DNA of 64,000 bases from a virus. Below the pieces are notes generated by a model that searched no databases, was not told the DNA's origin, and saw only the letters and a program-made list of their open reading frames with translations. A program made the translations under genes and the position numbers. Location of the stretch: the IMG/VR virus record IMGVR_UViG_3300042379_000363, positions 111,758 through 175,757 of that record. One strand, given 5' to 3'. Numbering within the stretch: the stretch's first letter is position 1; each line of letters begins with the position of its first letter. Shown piece after piece: positions 1 to 8,223 of this stretch.

Positions 1-403
1 TATCGTTGTCAGGATTTGATGAGCCAGGTCCTTCATTACGTTTTACCATTCTTTCTTTTTGTCTAAGACTACCTCTCAACATATTTTCTAATTCATCAAT
101 CTGAGCAATTATCTCTTTCTCTCTTTGAATCCTTTTATAGGAACATTCAGATTGTCCGTTAATTACTTCCTGAGTCAAATCATCAACTCTAAAGGACAAA
201 GTATCCAATTGGGTGTTAAGAGATGTAATCATAATTCTTTGTCTCTTAATGACCAAATTCTGTTGTGTTTGGTCCGGTTTTAACGCGTCAATAACATCTG
301 AACCAAATGTTATAAAAAAGACGGATATACATAAAATAATCAAAGCCCAAATACGTTGGGCTATTGAAAATGTTTTAAGGATTTCAGTGAAGTATTGCAT
401 CAT
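1..403 (-). CDS. Partial membrane-anchored coiled-coil protein
   Basis: This reading frame starts at ATG 403 and runs off the left edge of the window, so its C-terminus is unseen. Residues 18-38 or so form one hydrophobic segment (WALIILCISVFFITFG), followed by a charged, heptad-like region with many Q, E, K and L residues and then a basic stretch. The topology suggests an inner-membrane anchor with a coiled coil. The motif GATATTTAT ends 4 nt before the start. Function is not recognised. Confidence 0.7.
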   Translation of the reverse strand, partial: MMQYFTEILKTFSIAQRIWALIILCISVFFITFGSDVIDALKPDQTQQNLVIKRQRIMITSLNTQLDTLSFRVDDLTQEVINGQSECSYKRIQREKEIIAQIDELENMLRGSLRQKERMVKRNEGPGSSNPDND

Positions 404-407
404 ACTG

Positions 408-416
408 ATAAATATC
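408..416 (-). promoter_or_regulatory. GATATTTAT start-proximal motif
   Basis: Sense-strand GATATTTAT lies 4 nt before the ATG at 403. It is one of about two dozen copies in the window. Confidence 0.5.
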
Positions 417-429
417 AGTCATTCAGGTA

Positions 430-891
430 TTATTTACCTATGGCATCTTTTTCAGATATAACTAATGGGTGTAAACCGGTAAAATTTTTAACAACGTCTT
501 TAACAACCGGATTAGTTGTCCAAACAATACTATGTTCTGATTCCGGGTTGTATTCTCCTTCCGCCAAATAAACCACAATTGTGTTGGGTTCCAAAGTTAA
601 GAATCCGTGAGCTTTGTCATTTGGAATTAATACCGAGTCAGAATCACGAAGAACAATATAATCGGTTTCACCTGTTTGTAAATCAACCATAAAATCAACA
701 ATCGAACCCTGAACTACTTTAATATACTTTGTCTGTGGGGGATTTAACTGATAATGAAGTCCTCTAAAGGTATATTCCTTATCGTTGACACTAATTGAAC
801 ACTGAGTCCACTTTAGGTCTAATTCAGTCGTTGAAATGGGTGTGTAAGACCCTCTGTTATCTTTGAATGTTTTATGTTCTATTCTTTCCAT
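430..891 (-). CDS. RmlC-like dTDP-4-dehydrorhamnose 3,5-epimerase family protein
   Basis: The 153-residue protein resembles RmlC-type cupin epimerases, which act on dTDP-4-keto-6-deoxyhexoses in deoxysugar synthesis. Visible family signatures are DNRGSY near residue 11, RGLHYQ near 44 (containing the catalytic histidine of the family), a GSIVDFMVDLQTGE strand, IPNDKAHGF near 90, and a Tyr in VVYLAEGEY. It is a little shorter than typical RmlC (about 180 residues), mainly at the C-terminus. No other nucleotide-sugar gene is visible nearby, so it may act on a host pathway and alter surface glycans; that is inference. Confidence 0.8.
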   Translation of the reverse strand: MERIEHKTFKDNRGSYTPISTTELDLKWTQCSISVNDKEYTFRGLHYQLNPPQTKYIKVVQGSIVDFMVDLQTGETDYIVLRDSDSVLIPNDKAHGFLTLEPNTIVVYLAEGEYNPESEHSIVWTTNPVVKDVVKNFTGLHPLVISEKDAIGK

Positions 892-892
892 A

Positions 893-1477
893 TTATTTTA
901 AGTATTGTAACATTTTATCTTTAACCCCGGACTGTTTGATTCCCTCACTAGCTCTTGGTGTATGAACAAAATTGGATAATCCCCACTTTTGTTCTCTATC
1001 GTGAGTATCTGTTTCACCTAGTTCCAAATCATCGACACAAACCCAATGAGTTACATCCGGATGGTCCGTTAGATATTGTCTAACTTCTATACATCTTTGT
1101 TGTTCATACATTGTTCTTCTTGTCCATTCAAATTCATCAGGTTTATCACAACCTATGTATCGTTTGGTGAATGCGATTGGGGCTTTTGAGATTCCTTTTG
1201 ATAGGTAATACTCACCAAGTTCTTCCAATGTTGCGTGTAATCTCCAATCAGAGGAAACAACGATTTCAGCACCGGTTTCTTCCAAGATTTCATTTAATAC
1301 CTTAACAGCTTTTTTATCAAAGTTGTCAAATCTCACTTCAACGGGAGCCATAGTATCACTAGTCGCCTCAGGATTAAGTTTTTTATACTCACTCCATTTT
1401 TTGGAACGTCCACCCCAATTATTATCTAAACAGATAACACCATCGTTATCAAGAAACAGTATTTTGTTCGTTTTCAT
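893..1477 (-). CDS. HAD-superfamily phosphatase-like protein
   Basis: The ATG at 1477 is chosen because it puts the hydrophobic motif I strand directly at the N-terminus (KILFLDNDGVICLDNN) and follows AAAAGAGAAAAAG; a start at 1516 would add 13 residues. HAD motif I D-N-D-G-V, motif II V-V-S-S-D-W-R and a late C-V-D-D-L motif are visible. It is related to the HAD domain type found in phage and RNA-repair polyproteins. It overlaps the 3' end of the upstream gene by 29 nt. Substrate is unknown. The second HAD gene at 2929 is similar in layout. Confidence 0.75.
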   Translation of the reverse strand: MKTNKILFLDNDGVICLDNNWGGRSKKWSEYKKLNPEATSDTMAPVEVRFDNFDKKAVKVLNEILEETGAEIVVSSDWRLHATLEELGEYYLSKGISKAPIAFTKRYIGCDKPDEFEWTRRTMYEQQRCIEVRQYLTDHPDVTHWVCVDDLELGETDTHDREQKWGLSNFVHTPRASEGIKQSGVKDKMLQYLK

Positions 1478-1850
1478 CTTTTTCTCTTTTGTATATGTAA
1501 TTTTTATACTCACCAATTATTCTTATTTCATACGGGATTCTTAAAACCGCTATTTTGACATCTGAAAAATGATTAACATACGCTTCCATTCCTTCAGGAG
1601 ACAAAGGTAGTGATTTTCTTCTACGTTCCATCAACCATTCTAATTTATATTCTTCAATATTAAAATATTTTTTTCTTTCAATTAATTCCCACAATAATTC
1701 GGGCGTTAAAAGGTCCAATTTTTCTAAGGTAATGATTGTCCGGTCGGTTAAACTATTCAACGATTTAATATTTACACTTTTCCCTTTTGCTCGTTTGTAA
1801 TTCAATTTCTTTAATGAATCAAAACTTCTAACTTTTATAATTCCTTTCAT
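1449..1850 (-). CDS. Hypothetical basic protein
   Basis: A 133-residue lysine-rich protein that begins M-K-G-I-I-K, similar to the first residues of the two M-K-G proteins at 3972 and 4759. The middle holds L-T-P-E-L-L-W-E-L-I, suggesting a small helical domain. Its start overlaps the stop of the upstream gene by 4 nt (ATGA), so the two are translationally coupled. Function is not recognised. Confidence 0.65.
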   Translation of the reverse strand: MKGIIKVRSFDSLKKLNYKRAKGKSVNIKSLNSLTDRTIITLEKLDLLTPELLWELIERKKYFNIEEYKLEWLMERRRKSLPLSPEGMEAYVNHFSDVKIAVLRIPYEIRIIGEYKNYIYKREKDENEQNTVS

Positions 1851-2134
1851 TCTTCGTTAAATTTACTTATTTCGTCCCAAATTTCCTGTGATGTAGATAC
1901 TTCACCCATTTCCATAGTAAAACTCTTTAAACCTCTTCTATAATCATTACTAAACCATTTTCCCTCACCATTTAATCTGACATAGGTTCTGAAACCATTT
2001 AAGTTCCAATGTGGTTTAATTTCACTATTTGGGTTATGAGCACAATCACCATACCAAACATCAATACATCCTTCTACACAGGGAACTCTACTGAATTTAA
2101 CCCACCCTTCTTGTAATTGTTCGGGATTTATCAT
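1847..2134 (-). CDS. Hypothetical protein
   Basis: A 95-residue protein rich in Trp and aromatic residues (GWVKF, DVWYGD, HWNLNGF) with two Cys near residues 19 and 23 and another near 31. It is coupled to both neighbours by 4-nt overlaps, which supports it as a real gene. No family is recognised. Confidence 0.65.
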   Translation of the reverse strand: MINPEQLQEGWVKFSRVPCVEGCIDVWYGDCAHNPNSEIKPHWNLNGFRTYVRLNGEGKWFSNDYRRGLKSFTMEMGEVSTSQEIWDEISKFNEE

Positions 2135-2298
2135 ATCCTTATTTCAAAATTAAAATCATCTTCATCATCTTCTTCTTCCTCTTCCGGTTCATTTGCCTCA
2201 AGTATTTTTGAGACACTTAAATTGTAAAGGATATCACCTATACTATCCTGTGATAGAATATACTTTCTAATCTCGTCTATTGTGAATGTGTTTTGCAT
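2131..2298 (-). CDS. Small acidic-tailed hypothetical protein
   Basis: The ATG at 2298 (MQNTFTIDEIRKYIL) is preferred over an upstream Met inside the preceding gene. The 55-residue product has a helical start and a tail of about ten consecutive Glu/Asp residues followed by F-N-F-E-I-R-I. No family is recognised. Confidence 0.55.
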   Translation of the reverse strand: MQNTFTIDEIRKYILSQDSIGDILYNLSVSKILEANEPEEEEEDDEDDFNFEIRI

Positions 2299-2299
2299 C

Positions 2300-2557
2300 T
2301 TATATGTATGTATTAACTTTATACGCTTCGTAATCATAGAGATTTGCCGAATAATGTGAGTATTTTGGGTCAACCAAATATTGGATAATATTACCCGTCC
2401 TCAAATTCTTACTTTCCCAAATGTATTGACCGGTCTCATTTAATGTTGGTAACGTTGTTACCTCACATTTAATACCAACCCCCAATTCATATTCATAATG
2501 AATATCTCCAACTTTAATCTCCTCAACTATTACGTTTCCTTTTGTGTATGTTTTCAT
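2300..2557 (-). CDS. Hypothetical protein
   Basis: The start at 2557 (MKTYTKGNVIVEEIKVGD) follows the stop of the zinc-ribbon gene by 1 nt; the longer frame would run into that gene. The 85-residue product looks beta-rich (VGDIHYEYELGVGIKCEV). Function is unknown. Confidence 0.6.
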   Translation of the reverse strand: MKTYTKGNVIVEEIKVGDIHYEYELGVGIKCEVTTLPTLNETGQYIWESKNLRTGNIIQYLVDPKYSHYSANLYDYEAYKVNTYI

Positions 2558-2558
2558 A

Positions 2559-2738
2559 TTATTCTTCACATTTATGTTCTTTATCTTTGTAGATGGAACA
2601 ACCACAATTACTACAAATTTTTACACCCTTTTCTCTCATCTCTTTGAAGATGGTTTCAATATTACCAGAATGGTGATTAAATTGGTTTTCAATTCGTTCC
2701 AAGTATTCTGTAACCGTTTCTGTTTCTAACTTTTCCAT
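2559..2738 (-). CDS. Zinc-ribbon-like mini-protein (59 aa)
   Basis: This 59-residue gene fills the gap between two annotated neighbours almost exactly (1 nt and 3 nt spacing). After an acidic helical N-terminus the protein ends in I-C-S-N-C-G-C-S-I-Y-K-D-K-E-H-K-C, a compact zinc-binding pattern with C-x2-C-x-C and a following H-x-C. It may bind nucleic acid or protein; the partner is unknown. Confidence 0.65.
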   Translation of the reverse strand: MEKLETETVTEYLERIENQFNHHSGNIETIFKEMREKGVKICSNCGCSIYKDKEHKCEE

Positions 2739-2741
2739 CTC

Positions 2742-2924
2742 TTAATTATTTACAGATACAATATACAAAGTATTTGTGTCAAAATCAAACTCAACCCAAG
2801 AAACCATATAACTTTCTTCTTTCCACACAAAATGGTCGTCTTTTCTCGGTGTCATATTGTATGGGTTTGGAATATCAATAAATTCACTACCTTCTCTACT
2901 TACTATTCTTAATACGGTTTTCAT
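2742..2924 (-). CDS. Hypothetical small protein
   Basis: A 60-residue beta-rich protein (KTVLRIVSREGSEFIDIP, then YMVSWVEFDFDTNTLYIVSV) with 3-4 nt spacing to its neighbours. Function is not recognised. Confidence 0.55.
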   Translation of the reverse strand: MKTVLRIVSREGSEFIDIPNPYNMTPRKDDHFVWKEESYMVSWVEFDFDTNTLYIVSVNN

Positions 2925-2928
2925 TTTA

Positions 2929-3429
2929 TTACGCTTTTAATATTCTTATTGCTCTGTTTGCACATTCATTTGTTAATCCATAACCGATGTCCAACGAATC
3001 CGGATGATTGATGTTGTTTGCTGTTCTAACAAAATTTCCTCTCTGATTTGGTAAGAAATCATTATCGTCGTCAAAGATAACATATTTTTCCACTTCGGGA
3101 TGTTCATTTAACCAATATTCAACTTCGTGACCTCTCTCAACTTGGTCTAACCATTCAAATAAACCTTCATTAAATAAGTAAGTACAATCCTCTGTGATAT
3201 CAATCACCTCACCAGGTAAGTTTCTCTTTTCCCACATTTCTTTCATCCTATCAAGACCCGCATATCTCCAAGTTGATGATATTACAATCTTGGCTCCGGT
3301 TTCTTCAATAACTCGTTTAAGGTTATTGACGAATTGGGGTTGAAATTGACTACCAAACTCATCGTGGTCGTGGGAGTAAACATTAAGAACTCCATCTATG
3401 TCTAAAAATATAACTTTAATCTTTTCCAT
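2929..3429 (-). CDS. HAD-family phosphatase (Swiss-army-knife RNA-repair HAD type)
   Basis: The 166-residue protein has HAD motif I near residue 10 (D-I-D-G-V-L-N), motif II I-S-S-T-W-R near 53, and an acidic motif F-D-D-D-N-D-F near 120. The order and length fit the small HAD domain found in phage and RNA-repair Swiss-army-knife proteins, which would remove phosphates from nucleic acid ends or nucleotides. Substrate is inferred only from family. The start lies inside the end of a 48-residue upstream frame, consistent with coupling. Confidence 0.75.
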   Translation of the reverse strand: MEKIKVIFLDIDGVLNVYSHDHDEFGSQFQPQFVNNLKRVIEETGAKIVISSTWRYAGLDRMKEMWEKRNLPGEVIDITEDCTYLFNEGLFEWLDQVERGHEVEYWLNEHPEVEKYVIFDDDNDFLPNQRGNFVRTANNINHPDSLDIGYGLTNECANRAIRILKA

Positions 3430-3562
3430 CTTTTCTTATAAATTTACCATTATTTTTATTTAACACCAAAGTTTCCCATTCCGTCTCAATAATCACCGGA
3501 TATCCCGTAAAAGGAATCCCCATCTTTATCATAACTTGTTTGTGCCAATAATTATAATCCAT
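3416..3562 (-). CDS. Possible small protein (48 aa)
   Basis: A short frame (MDYNYWHKQVMIKMGIPF) fills the only gap between the HAD gene and the next gene, overlapping them by 14 and 11 nt. The tail is basic. Overlaps and codon content look like the neighbours, but at this length coding status is uncertain. Confidence 0.45.
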   Translation of the reverse strand: MDYNYWHKQVMIKMGIPFTGYPVIIETEWETLVLNKNNGKFIRKDGKD

Positions 3563-3968
3563 TTTTTTTCTTTGGTATTTCGTAATTTTCTTTTAACCAT
3601 TCAAATAATTCGTCAGGTAATTGACACGGGTAAAAATCTATAAAATCAAATAAGATTTCTTCCCAATCCATTATAACAACATCAACATTAATGTTATACA
3701 TTTCCTCCATTTCTTCCGGCATAATTCCGTATAATGTGTTGATGTTTTCACTATTACCACCTTTGAAATATTCACGAACCATATTTCGTCTTCTTTCCTC
3801 AGTTTGGTTTAACCACCAAGTTCTAATTTCTTTATTGGTGTAGGTATCCTCATAAACCATATTCATCATTTCAATCTCAGTTAACGCCAATTCTTCCGGT
3901 GTGATTTTTGATATCATATCTTTTAAGATTTCTGAAGTATACACTCTTGGTTTGTTATTCTCGCTCAT
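3552..3968 (-). CDS. Hypothetical acidic helical protein
   Basis: A 138-residue protein dominated by Glu, Met and Asn with helical periodicity (ITPEELALTEIEMMNMVYED) and a C-terminal acidic/aromatic segment (FDFIDFYPCQLPDELFEWL). It is 3 nt from the alpha-CTD-like gene upstream. No family is recognised. Confidence 0.6.
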   Translation of the reverse strand: MSENNKPRVYTSEILKDMISKITPEELALTEIEMMNMVYEDTYTNKEIRTWWLNQTEERRRNMVREYFKGGNSENINTLYGIMPEEMEEMYNINVDVVIMDWEEILFDFIDFYPCQLPDELFEWLKENYEIPKKKNGL

Positions 3969-3971
3969 TTT

Positions 3972-4769
3972 TTATTCTTTATTTAATTGGTTAATAATAT
4001 ATTGAATACCTTTATGAGTCAATTTATAACCATCCGGAAATTCTCCGTGACCATCACTTGTCATTTCCAAATGAACAGGGTTGATTAAATACAAACCTTT
4101 CAAAACTTTATGTTGATGAATTACTCTTTTAGCTCCTTCTCTTTTCTCATCGTTAAAGATATCCTCAAGTTTAATTTCTTGTTTAGATTTAAAACTTTGC
4201 AACTCAATAATACTTCTGTTTCCAAATCCAATTTGTTTTAGTTTGTACGTTTCTGTATTCATTGCTTCTTCTAAAGTTAGATTGAATTGTTTTAATGAAT
4301 TTTGTAGTCTTACAGATAATTCTTGTTTAGGATTACAAATCATATCAACAAAAAACTTATCAATTTCATCTTTAGATAATTCTTGTTTAGGTTCATCATA
4401 CAAACCCAACTCTTCATCAGATTTCATCATATCAATTAGATGTTGTTTTTGTTCTTCTTTTTCTACTAAAGAGGGTTTAGCGTACCATTTACATTTTGAG
4501 AGATTTTTACCTAAATCATTCGGGTCAACTTCTCTTCCCATAGGATTAACTAATACTTGAGTAAATTCAACCTCGTCACCATCGTAAACCTTAATACCTT
4601 TAACCCAAACATAATCTGTCATTGTAACAAAATTAGGATGTAATGGTAAAGTTTTTTTCTCAACTTTTTTTGTGTAATTACCTAATTGTTTTGGATTACC
4701 ACCTTTATATGAAACACCTGAGTATTCAATAACCCACTTATCATCAATTTTTTTTAATCTACCTTTCAT
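3972..4769 (-). CDS. Protein with RNA polymerase alpha-CTD-like domain
   Basis: A 265-residue protein in three parts. Residues 1-75 share M-K-G-x-L-K-K, L-P-L-H-P and a V-E-F strand with the adjacent gene at 4759. Residues 148-195 resemble the C-terminal domain of bacterial RpoA: L-S-V-R-L-Q-N-S-L-K, then T-E, then G-F-G-N-R-S-I-I-E-L. The Arg, Asn, Gly and Ser positions that contact DNA in E. coli alpha-CTD are kept. The last 65 residues are unassigned. A role in host transcription is inference. It overlaps the upstream gene by 11 nt. Confidence 0.6.
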   Translation of the reverse strand: MKGRLKKIDDKWVIEYSGVSYKGGNPKQLGNYTKKVEKKTLPLHPNFVTMTDYVWVKGIKVYDGDEVEFTQVLVNPMGREVDPNDLGKNLSKCKWYAKPSLVEKEEQKQHLIDMMKSDEELGLYDEPKQELSKDEIDKFFVDMICNPKQELSVRLQNSLKQFNLTLEEAMNTETYKLKQIGFGNRSIIELQSFKSKQEIKLEDIFNDEKREGAKRVIHQHKVLKGLYLINPVHLEMTSDGHGEFPDGYKLTHKGIQYIINQLNKE

Positions 4770-5169
4770 CTTCTACCCATTTTTGCCATTCGTTATACGC
4801 CTCCATTTGTTTTGGATATATATCCGGGTCACAAGGACTTTTCTCAATAAAAAGTTCGGCAGCCAAACATCTATTTTTCCAATATTCCCAATCAAATTTT
4901 GGTTTAATTGGTTTAGCTAACTGAACTTGGTAATTTGTATATCCACCACCCATAGAACTAAACTCACCGGTAATGGTTTCATTAACAATTTCAAATTCAA
5001 TTGTCTTACCAACAAATTTTTTGAAGAAATCTTCTCGTTCCGTTACCGACCACCCTTCAGTCGCCTTTGGATGTAATGGAAGTGAGTCATATGCCGTGGC
5101 AACCTCATCAACCGGTTTATCATACCAAACAAAAAAACCACCTGTCGTTTTTTTCAATATTCCTTTCAT
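4759..5169 (-). CDS. M-K-G family hypothetical protein
   Basis: A 136-residue protein whose first 75 residues match the gene downstream in spacing and motif (MKGILKK, LPLHP, GKTIEFE), so the two are likely paralogues. The C-terminal half has W-E-Y-W-K-N-R-C and ends acidic. It is the first gene after a TATCTTTG promoter at 5190-5197 and heads the minus-strand run to the left. Function is unknown. Confidence 0.65.
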   Translation of the reverse strand: MKGILKKTTGGFFVWYDKPVDEVATAYDSLPLHPKATEGWSVTEREDFFKKFVGKTIEFEIVNETITGEFSSMGGGYTNYQVQLAKPIKPKFDWEYWKNRCLAAELFIEKSPCDPDIYPKQMEAYNEWQKWVEDER

Positions 5170-5189
5170 AATATTATTTATTTATGGAA

Positions 5190-5197
5190 CAAAGATA
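5190..5197 (-). promoter_or_regulatory. TATCTTTG Bacteroidetes-type -7 element
   Basis: Sense-strand TATCTTTG lies 20 nt before ATG 5169 and directly after the dnaK terminator, so it starts a new transcription unit. Confidence 0.6.
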
Positions 5198-5204
5198 AAC
5201 AAAA

Positions 5205-5231
5205 AATCCCAATAAAAAAATTATTGGGATT
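5205..5231 (-). terminator. Intrinsic terminator of dnaK
   Basis: An 11-bp perfect stem (AATCCCAATAA with TTATTGGGATT) and 5-nt loop, followed on the sense strand by TTTTTTG, 22 nt after the dnaK stop. Confidence 0.8.
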
Positions 5232-5252
5232 AAAAAACATTATCGTAAAATG

Positions 5253-7121
5253 TTACTCAGGTTTAACTTCTTCAAACTCTACGTCAGAAGCGTTAATATC
5301 TGATTCCGGAGTCTCACTCTCATTTACACTATTGTATAATTCCTGTGTGATGGTTTGAAACTTTTGGGTAAGTTCTTCCATAATCGTTTTAACATTTTCC
5401 ACATCTTTATTAGAATGAGATTCTTTCAAGGTATCAAGAAGAGTTGTTATTTCTGTTTTTTGTTCTTCAGAAATCTTATCCTCTAAATCCGTTAAAGATT
5501 TACCTGTTTGGAATATCAGGTTGTCAGCGGAGTTTAATGTGTCCACATCCTCTTTAAGTTTTTTGTCCGCTTCAGCATTTTCTTCAGCTTCAGCCTTCAT
5601 TCTTTCAATATCCTCTTGAGATAATCCCGTTGAACCCTCAATTCTAATTGATTGTGTTTTGTTTGTTGATTTGTCAACTGCAGATACATTGATGATACCA
5701 TTCGCGTCAATATCAAAGATTACCTCAATTTGAGGAACACCTCTCATTGATGGTGGTAAACCATCTAAATGGAATCTACCCATCGTTCTGTTGTCTTTTG
5801 CCATTGGTCTCTCTCCTTGTAAGACGTGAATCTCTACAGAAGGTTGATTATCAACAGCTGTTGAGAACACTTGTGACTTTTTGGTTGGGATTGTGGTATT
5901 TGCCTCAATAAGTCGTGTTAAAATACCACCCATTGTTTCAATACCTAATGAAAGTGGTGTTACGTCTAATAACAACACGTCTTTCACATCACCAGCCAAT
6001 ACACCTCCTTGAATAGCCGCACCTAACGCAACTACCTCATCCGGATTAACACCTTTTGATGGTTCTTTACCAAAGAACTTCTTAACCGCATCTTGTATTG
6101 CCGGGATTCTTGTTGTTCCACCAACAAGGATAATCTCATCAATATCGGAAACCTTAAGTTTCGCGTTTTTCAATGCCGTTTTACAAGGGTCAATGGTTCT
6201 TTTGATTAACTCAGCCGCAAGTTGTTCAAACTTCGCTCTTGTTAATGTTTTTACCAAGTGTTTTGGTCCGGTAGCATCAGCACTTAAATAAGGTAAGTTG
6301 ATTTCTGTCTGAGGTGATGAAGATAATTCAACCTTCGCTTTCTCAGCACCTTCTCTTAACCTTTGTAATGCCATAGCATCTTTTGAGATGTCTAAACCAC
6401 CATTATCGTTCTTAAATTCTTCAACCAAGAAATCAATAATGACTCTGTCAAAGTCGTCCCCTCCTAAATGTGTGTCTCCATCGGTAGATAATACCTCAAA
6501 TACACCACCACCTAAGTCAAGAATAGACACGTCGTGAGTTCCCCCTCCACAGTCAAACACAACAATTTTACTATCACCTTTTTTGTCAAGTCCATACGCA
6601 AGAGCCGCCGCGGTTGGTTCGTTGATAATACGACGAACATTTAATCCGGCAATTTCACCCGCCTCTTTTGTAGCCTGACGTTGGGCATCGTTAAAGTAAG
6701 CTGGGACGGTGATTACCGCATCAGTTACTGATTCACCTAAATAATCTTCGGCAGTTTGTTTCATCTTTTGTAAGATGATTGCCGACAATTCTTGTGGTGA
6801 GTATTTTCTATCGTCAATCTGAACTCTTGGTTGAGAACCTTCGTTTACAACAGAGTAAGGAACTTTCCCAATTTCGTTTTTACTCTCGTCATAGGTAGAA
6901 CCCATAAATCGTTTAATTGATGATATTGTTTTAGTCGGGTTGGTTACCGCCTGTCTTTTTGCCGGGTCACCAACTTTTCTTTCTCCTTCGTTGATGAAAC
7001 CGATGATTGAAGGTGTTGTTCTTTTACCTTCTGAATTTGCTATTACAACCGGTTCGTTACCCTCCATTACAGAGACACACGAGTTAGTTGTTCCTAAGTC
7101 AATTCCAATAATTTTTCCCAT
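5253..7121 (-). CDS. dnaK: Full-length Hsp70 chaperone DnaK
   Basis: A 622-residue DnaK with all parts present: nucleotide-binding domain starting G-I-D-L-G-T-T-N-S, phosphate loop D-C-G-G-G-T-H-D (cellular DnaK normally has D-L-G-G-G-T-F-D), interdomain linker [10 protein letters not shown], beta-sandwich substrate domain and helical lid, ending F-E-E-V-K-P-E. The closing motif and the [17 protein letters not shown] segment are typical of Bacteroidetes DnaK. ATP-driven folding of host or virion proteins is the expected role. No dnaJ or grpE is in the window. It has its own terminator and a TTGACA-N17-TATACT promoter upstream. Confidence 0.95.
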   Translation of the reverse strand: MGKIIGIDLGTTNSCVSVMEGNEPVVIANSEGKRTTPSIIGFINEGERKVGDPAKRQAVTNPTKTISSIKRFMGSTYDESKNEIGKVPYSVVNEGSQPRVQIDDRKYSPQELSAIILQKMKQTAEDYLGESVTDAVITVPAYFNDAQRQATKEAGEIAGLNVRRIINEPTAAALAYGLDKKGDSKIVVFDCGGGTHDVSILDLGGGVFEVLSTDGDTHLGGDDFDRVIIDFLVEEFKNDNGGLDISKDAMALQRLREGAEKAKVELSSSPQTEINLPYLSADATGPKHLVKTLTRAKFEQLAAELIKRTIDPCKTALKNAKLKVSDIDEIILVGGTTRIPAIQDAVKKFFGKEPSKGVNPDEVVALGAAIQGGVLAGDVKDVLLLDVTPLSLGIETMGGILTRLIEANTTIPTKKSQVFSTAVDNQPSVEIHVLQGERPMAKDNRTMGRFHLDGLPPSMRGVPQIEVIFDIDANGIINVSAVDKSTNKTQSIRIEGSTGLSQEDIERMKAEAEENAEADKKLKEDVDTLNSADNLIFQTGKSLTDLEDKISEEQKTEITTLLDTLKESHSNKDVENVKTIMEELTQKFQTITQELYNSVNESETPESDINASDVEFEEVKPE

Positions 7122-7141
7122 AGTTTAATAAGTTTTGTTAA

Positions 7142-7170
7142 AGTATATATATTAATTTATAATGTGTCAA
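7142..7170 (-). promoter_or_regulatory. E. coli-style sigma70 promoter upstream of dnaK
   Basis: On the sense strand TTGACA and TATACT are separated by 17 nt, with the -10 box 20 nt before the dnaK ATG. This is a near-consensus classical sigma70 promoter, unlike the TAnnTTTG elements elsewhere. Chance occurrence in AT-rich DNA is possible. Confidence 0.4.
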
Positions 7171-7209
7171 GCACAAATCTCATTTTATCAAAATCGTGCC
7201 AAAACAAAA

Positions 7210-7230
7210 AACCTGACAAGATGTCAGGTT
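7210..7230 (-). terminator. Intrinsic terminator
   Basis: The stem AACCTGACA/TGTCAGGTT with a 3-nt loop is followed by TTTTTG on the sense strand, downstream of the gene ending at 7258. Confidence 0.75.
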
Positions 7231-7257
7231 AGTTTGTTATTTTGTCAGGTATTGTGT

Positions 7258-7512
7258 TTAAATTGTTAAAGTGTGAGTCAATCCAGATAAACCTTCAGGT
7301 AAATCCAACGATTTTGGTAAAGTATCTTCATATATTATATTATGAACTAATAATTCGTCAATATATTCCTGTTCCACTGTTGTTGTATAAACGGTTTCTT
7401 TTCCTGTCACCATACATTGGTCAACATCTATTATTCCATAATGAACATTATCATCGTTTTCATTATATCCAATGAAATACGTTTTTTCTGAAGGGTAATT
7501 TATTTCTGTCAT
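7258..7512 (-). CDS. Hypothetical protein
   Basis: An 84-residue acidic protein (NYPSEKTYFIGYNENDDNVHYGIIDVD) that is predicted beta-rich in the first half and ends SGLTHTLTI. It lies 12 nt after the metallopeptidase gene and ends at a terminator. No family is recognised. Confidence 0.55.
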   Translation of the reverse strand: MTEINYPSEKTYFIGYNENDDNVHYGIIDVDQCMVTGKETVYTTTVEQEYIDELLVHNIIYEDTLPKSLDLPEGLSGLTHTLTI

Positions 7513-7524
7513 AATTGTTTTTTT

Positions 7525-7983
7525 TTACATTCTATTTTTTATATCGTCCAACATACTCTCATCAAACTCAACTCCGTGTCTTTCTTGGAAGTGGTCTAGT
7601 AATGTTCGGATTGATTCGTAATATCCTTTATCTTGTAATAATAGGTAAGCTCCCAAGTCAGCCTCCAACTCATCTTTCTCATCTCTTGGACCATCGTGAC
7701 TTAATAATACGTGGGTAACCTCGTGAGCTTCAATAAATTTTAAAACACTTTTAGCGTCCGGTTGTCCCACTAATATTTCACCATCAATAATGATTAAATT
7801 CTTACCGGGAACCATAAACCCAAACCCATACTCCTCAAAGTATCCTTTAACTTGTTCGTATAATGGGTCATCCTCAAATACCACAACAACCGTAACACCA
7901 TCCAAAAATTCACTAGTGTATTCTAATTGAGTATCTTCTTTGATTATTTTTCTATACTGACTTTCTGTAATTATTAGTTTCAT
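7525..7983 (-). CDS. Leader-bearing zinc metallopeptidase
   Basis: A 152-residue protein that opens MKLIITESQYRKII, the I-T-E leader type shared across this window. The core has H87-E-V-T-H91 preceded by a helix and followed by E-L-E-A-D-L near 107, the gluzincin arrangement of ImmA/IrrE-like and related peptidases. If the leader works as a capsid-targeting sequence, this is a virion-delivered protease. Its start overlaps the upstream stop by 4 nt. Protease fold is well supported; target is unknown. Confidence 0.7.
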   Translation of the reverse strand: MKLIITESQYRKIIKEDTQLEYTSEFLDGVTVVVVFEDDPLYEQVKGYFEEYGFGFMVPGKNLIIIDGEILVGQPDAKSVLKFIEAHEVTHVLLSHDGPRDEKDELEADLGAYLLLQDKGYYESIRTLLDHFQERHGVEFDESMLDDIKNRM

Positions 7984-8219
7984 ATTTTATCAACCTTAGC
8001 TTTAAATTTAACACCATTTGTTCTTAATATATAAACTAATCTATGATATTGAATTGAATCCGTCAATGTTATTGAAAATGGTTCTATTACCTCAACATTA
8101 AAGACTTCTTTTTGTTGTTTGGTTCCCGTAATACCTTTTAACGCATTTAAGTTCTCCTCATCCCAAAAGATACCTTCTTCGATTTTTTTTATTTGCGATT
8201 CAGTTATTCTAATTTTCAT
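7980..8219 (-). CDS. Leader-bearing hypothetical protein
   Basis: A 79-residue protein beginning MKIRITESQIKKIEE and continuing as a mixed alpha/beta domain. It is first in a three-gene unit with the metallopeptidase and has a AGTATTTAT motif 4 nt before its ATG. Function is unknown. Confidence 0.65.
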   Translation of the reverse strand: MKIRITESQIKKIEEGIFWDEENLNALKGITGTKQQKEVFNVEVIEPFSITLTDSIQYHRLVYILRTNGVKFKAKVDKI

Positions 8220-8223
8220 ATTG

